Positions 5,857 through 6,402 of a stretch of 6,402 nucleotides of DNA are shown piece after piece; the first letter of the stretch is position 1, and each line of letters starts with the position of its first letter. A program made the translations under genes and the position numbers. The notes beneath the pieces are model-generated. The model ran no database searches, had not been told where the DNA came from, and saw nothing but the letters and a program-made list of their open reading frames with translations. Source of the DNA: an uncultured Ruminococcus sp. (GTDB lineage Bacteria > Bacillota_A > Clostridia > Oscillospirales > Acutalibacteraceae); NCBI GenBank assembly GCA_902773395.1, contig CACYEJ010000121.1, positions 1-6,402 of the forward strand. The letters are read 5' to 3'.

Positions 5857-5920
5857 TCAAAGTATGCAGGGTACGGGACTTAAGCCCCCACCCCCCTCAC
5901 GTTCCCTTTACCATACATGA
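5857..5920. other. C-rich imperfect inverted repeat between divergent genes
   Basis: Four short helices line up as one long stem: TCA 5857-5859 with TGA 5918-5920, GTAT 5862-5865 with ATAC 5913-5916, GGTA 5870-5873 with TACC 5909-5912, and GGGA 5875-5878 with TCCC 5903-5906. That is 15 pairs with small bulges (the largest is 4 nt, 5866-5869) and a 24-nt apical loop containing C5-A-C6 (5885-5896). It stands out sharply from the AT-rich DNA on its left. It may be a small structured RNA, part of the carboxypeptidase 5' UTR, a protein-binding dyad or a relic of a dispersed repeat. The strand is not determined. Confidence 0.4.
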
Positions 5921-5924
5921 ATAT

Positions 5925-5953
5925 TTGCTCAAAGCTTCTCATATCTATATTTT
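5925..5953 (+). promoter_or_regulatory. Weak candidate promoter of the carboxypeptidase gene
   Basis: TTGCTC (5925-5930), a 17-nt spacer and TATTTT (5948-5953); a better -10, TATATT at 5946-5951, would leave a 15-nt spacer. Both boxes are poor, and no better vegetative promoter was found between 5760 and 5982 on the plus strand. An alternative sigma factor or an activator is possible. Confidence 0.25.
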
Positions 5954-5969
5954 AGAATGAAAATGTATC

Positions 5970-5974
5970 GGAGG
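5970..5974 (+). promoter_or_regulatory. Ribosome binding site of the carboxypeptidase gene
   Basis: GGAGG, 8 nt before the ATG at 5983-5985. It fixes the start in front of a clear signal peptide. Confidence 0.85.
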
Positions 5975-5982
5975 TTTTTGAT

Positions 5983-6402
5983 ATGCTAAAAAAAATATCG
6001 GCATTAGTATCGGTTTTGCTGCTGCTTCTGTCAGTAAAGCCGATAACGGCGCAGGCGCAGTCAAACGACAGCGGACTTACGATCACAGCCCCCTCTGCGC
6101 TCCTTATGGATTACAGTACAGGCAAAGTGCTGTATGAAAAGAACAGCCATGAAAAAAGACCCTGCGCATCAATTACAAAAGTTATGACCTTGTGTCTGAT
6201 TTTCGACGCTCTTGAAAACGGCAAAATAACATACGATACAATAATCACAGCGTCCCCGAAAGCCGCTTCAACAGGCGGTTCCGATATTTGGCTTGTAGAG
6301 GGCGAGCAGATGAGCGTAAACGATCTTATAAAATCTATATTTATAGTATCGGCAAACGATGCGTCCGTTGCAATGGCAGAAGCGATTTGCGGCAGTGAAG
6401 AA
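5983..6402 (+). CDS. D-Ala-D-Ala carboxypeptidase, PBP5/DacF type, N-terminal part (partial)
   Basis: Low-molecular-weight penicillin-binding protein of peptidase family S11, which trims the terminal D-Ala from peptidoglycan pentapeptides outside the membrane. All 140 codons to the right edge are open; the family runs to roughly 380-450 residues, so the KTG motif and C-terminal domain are outside. Seen: Lys3-Lys4, a hydrophobic run at 5-18 and an AQA cleavage site at 23-25 (signal peptide); ALLMDYSTGKVLYEKN at 39-54; the SxxK motif SITK with nucleophile Ser63 and Lys66; GGSDIWLVEGE at 98-108; and the SxN motif Ser123-Ala-Asn125. Cys61, two residues before the nucleophile, is a less common residue there. 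It is divergent from the his operon and not functionally linked to it as far as I can see. Which dac paralogue it is cannot be told. Confidence 0.92.
   Translation, partial: MLKKISALVSVLLLLLSVKPITAQAQSNDSGLTITAPSALLMDYSTGKVLYEKNSHEKRPCASITKVMTLCLIFDALENGKITYDTIITASPKAASTGGSDIWLVEGEQMSVNDLIKSIFIVSANDASVAMAEAICGSEE

Noticed and set aside
5885..5906. G-quadruplex on the minus strand
   Set aside because: There are only three G-runs (3, 6 and 5); a three-tier quadruplex would need to split the six-G run with no loop.
5912..5919. Sporulation sigma-E/sigma-K -10 box CATACATG before the carboxypeptidase gene
   Set aside because: It is close to CATACA-type boxes but the last base does not match, and no matching -35 is seen at the right distance.

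Overview
The window is nearly filled by a histidine-biosynthesis operon read on the minus strand, right to left, in the order hisZ, hisG, hisD, hisC, hisB, hisH, hisA. hisA is cut by the left edge. At the right edge a divergent plus-strand gene begins that encodes an exported D-Ala-D-Ala carboxypeptidase of the PBP5/DacF (peptidase S11) type; it is cut after 140 codons. About 360 bp of AT-rich DNA separate the two transcription units. I see no mobile element, CRISPR array, tRNA or rRNA.

Organism (inference): the short HisG paired with a HisRS-like HisZ, a single-function HisB, this compact gene order, strong GGAGG ribosome binding sites and very AT-rich intergenic DNA point to a Gram-positive Bacillota, most likely class Clostridia, possibly a Ruminococcaceae-like gut anaerobe. 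The genus cannot be fixed from the sequence alone.

Region by region: 1-284 N-terminal part of HisA; 300-914 HisH; 916-1503 HisB; 1506-2570 HisC; 2567-3859 HisD; 3852-4505 HisG; 4498-5619 HisZ; 5620-5982 intergenic, holding the his leader with a hairpin, a near-consensus sigma-A promoter (5731-5759), a 60-bp tract with only 7 G/C, an odd C-rich imperfect inverted repeat (5857-5920) and a weak candidate promoter plus a good Shine-Dalgarno for the carboxypeptidase; 5983-6402 the carboxypeptidase N-terminus.

How the genes work together: HisG with HisZ makes phosphoribosyl-ATP from ATP and PRPP. After steps by HisI/HisE, not in this window, HisA isomerises ProFAR to PRFAR. HisH supplies ammonia to HisF (not in window) to make imidazole-glycerol phosphate. 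HisB dehydrates it, HisC transaminates it, a phosphatase not seen here removes phosphate, and HisD oxidises histidinol to histidine. hisF and hisI/hisE are expected to the left of the window. All gene junctions are overlapping or at most 15 nt apart, so translation is probably coupled along the message.

Nothing here is clearly a new system. The points most worth a second look are the structured C-rich element between the divergent genes, a Gly-to-Val change in the GGGIR phosphate-binding motif of HisA, a his leader without T-box or histidine-rich leader peptide but with a 10-bp hairpin, and two operon junctions that reuse the same 10-nt overlap sequence.
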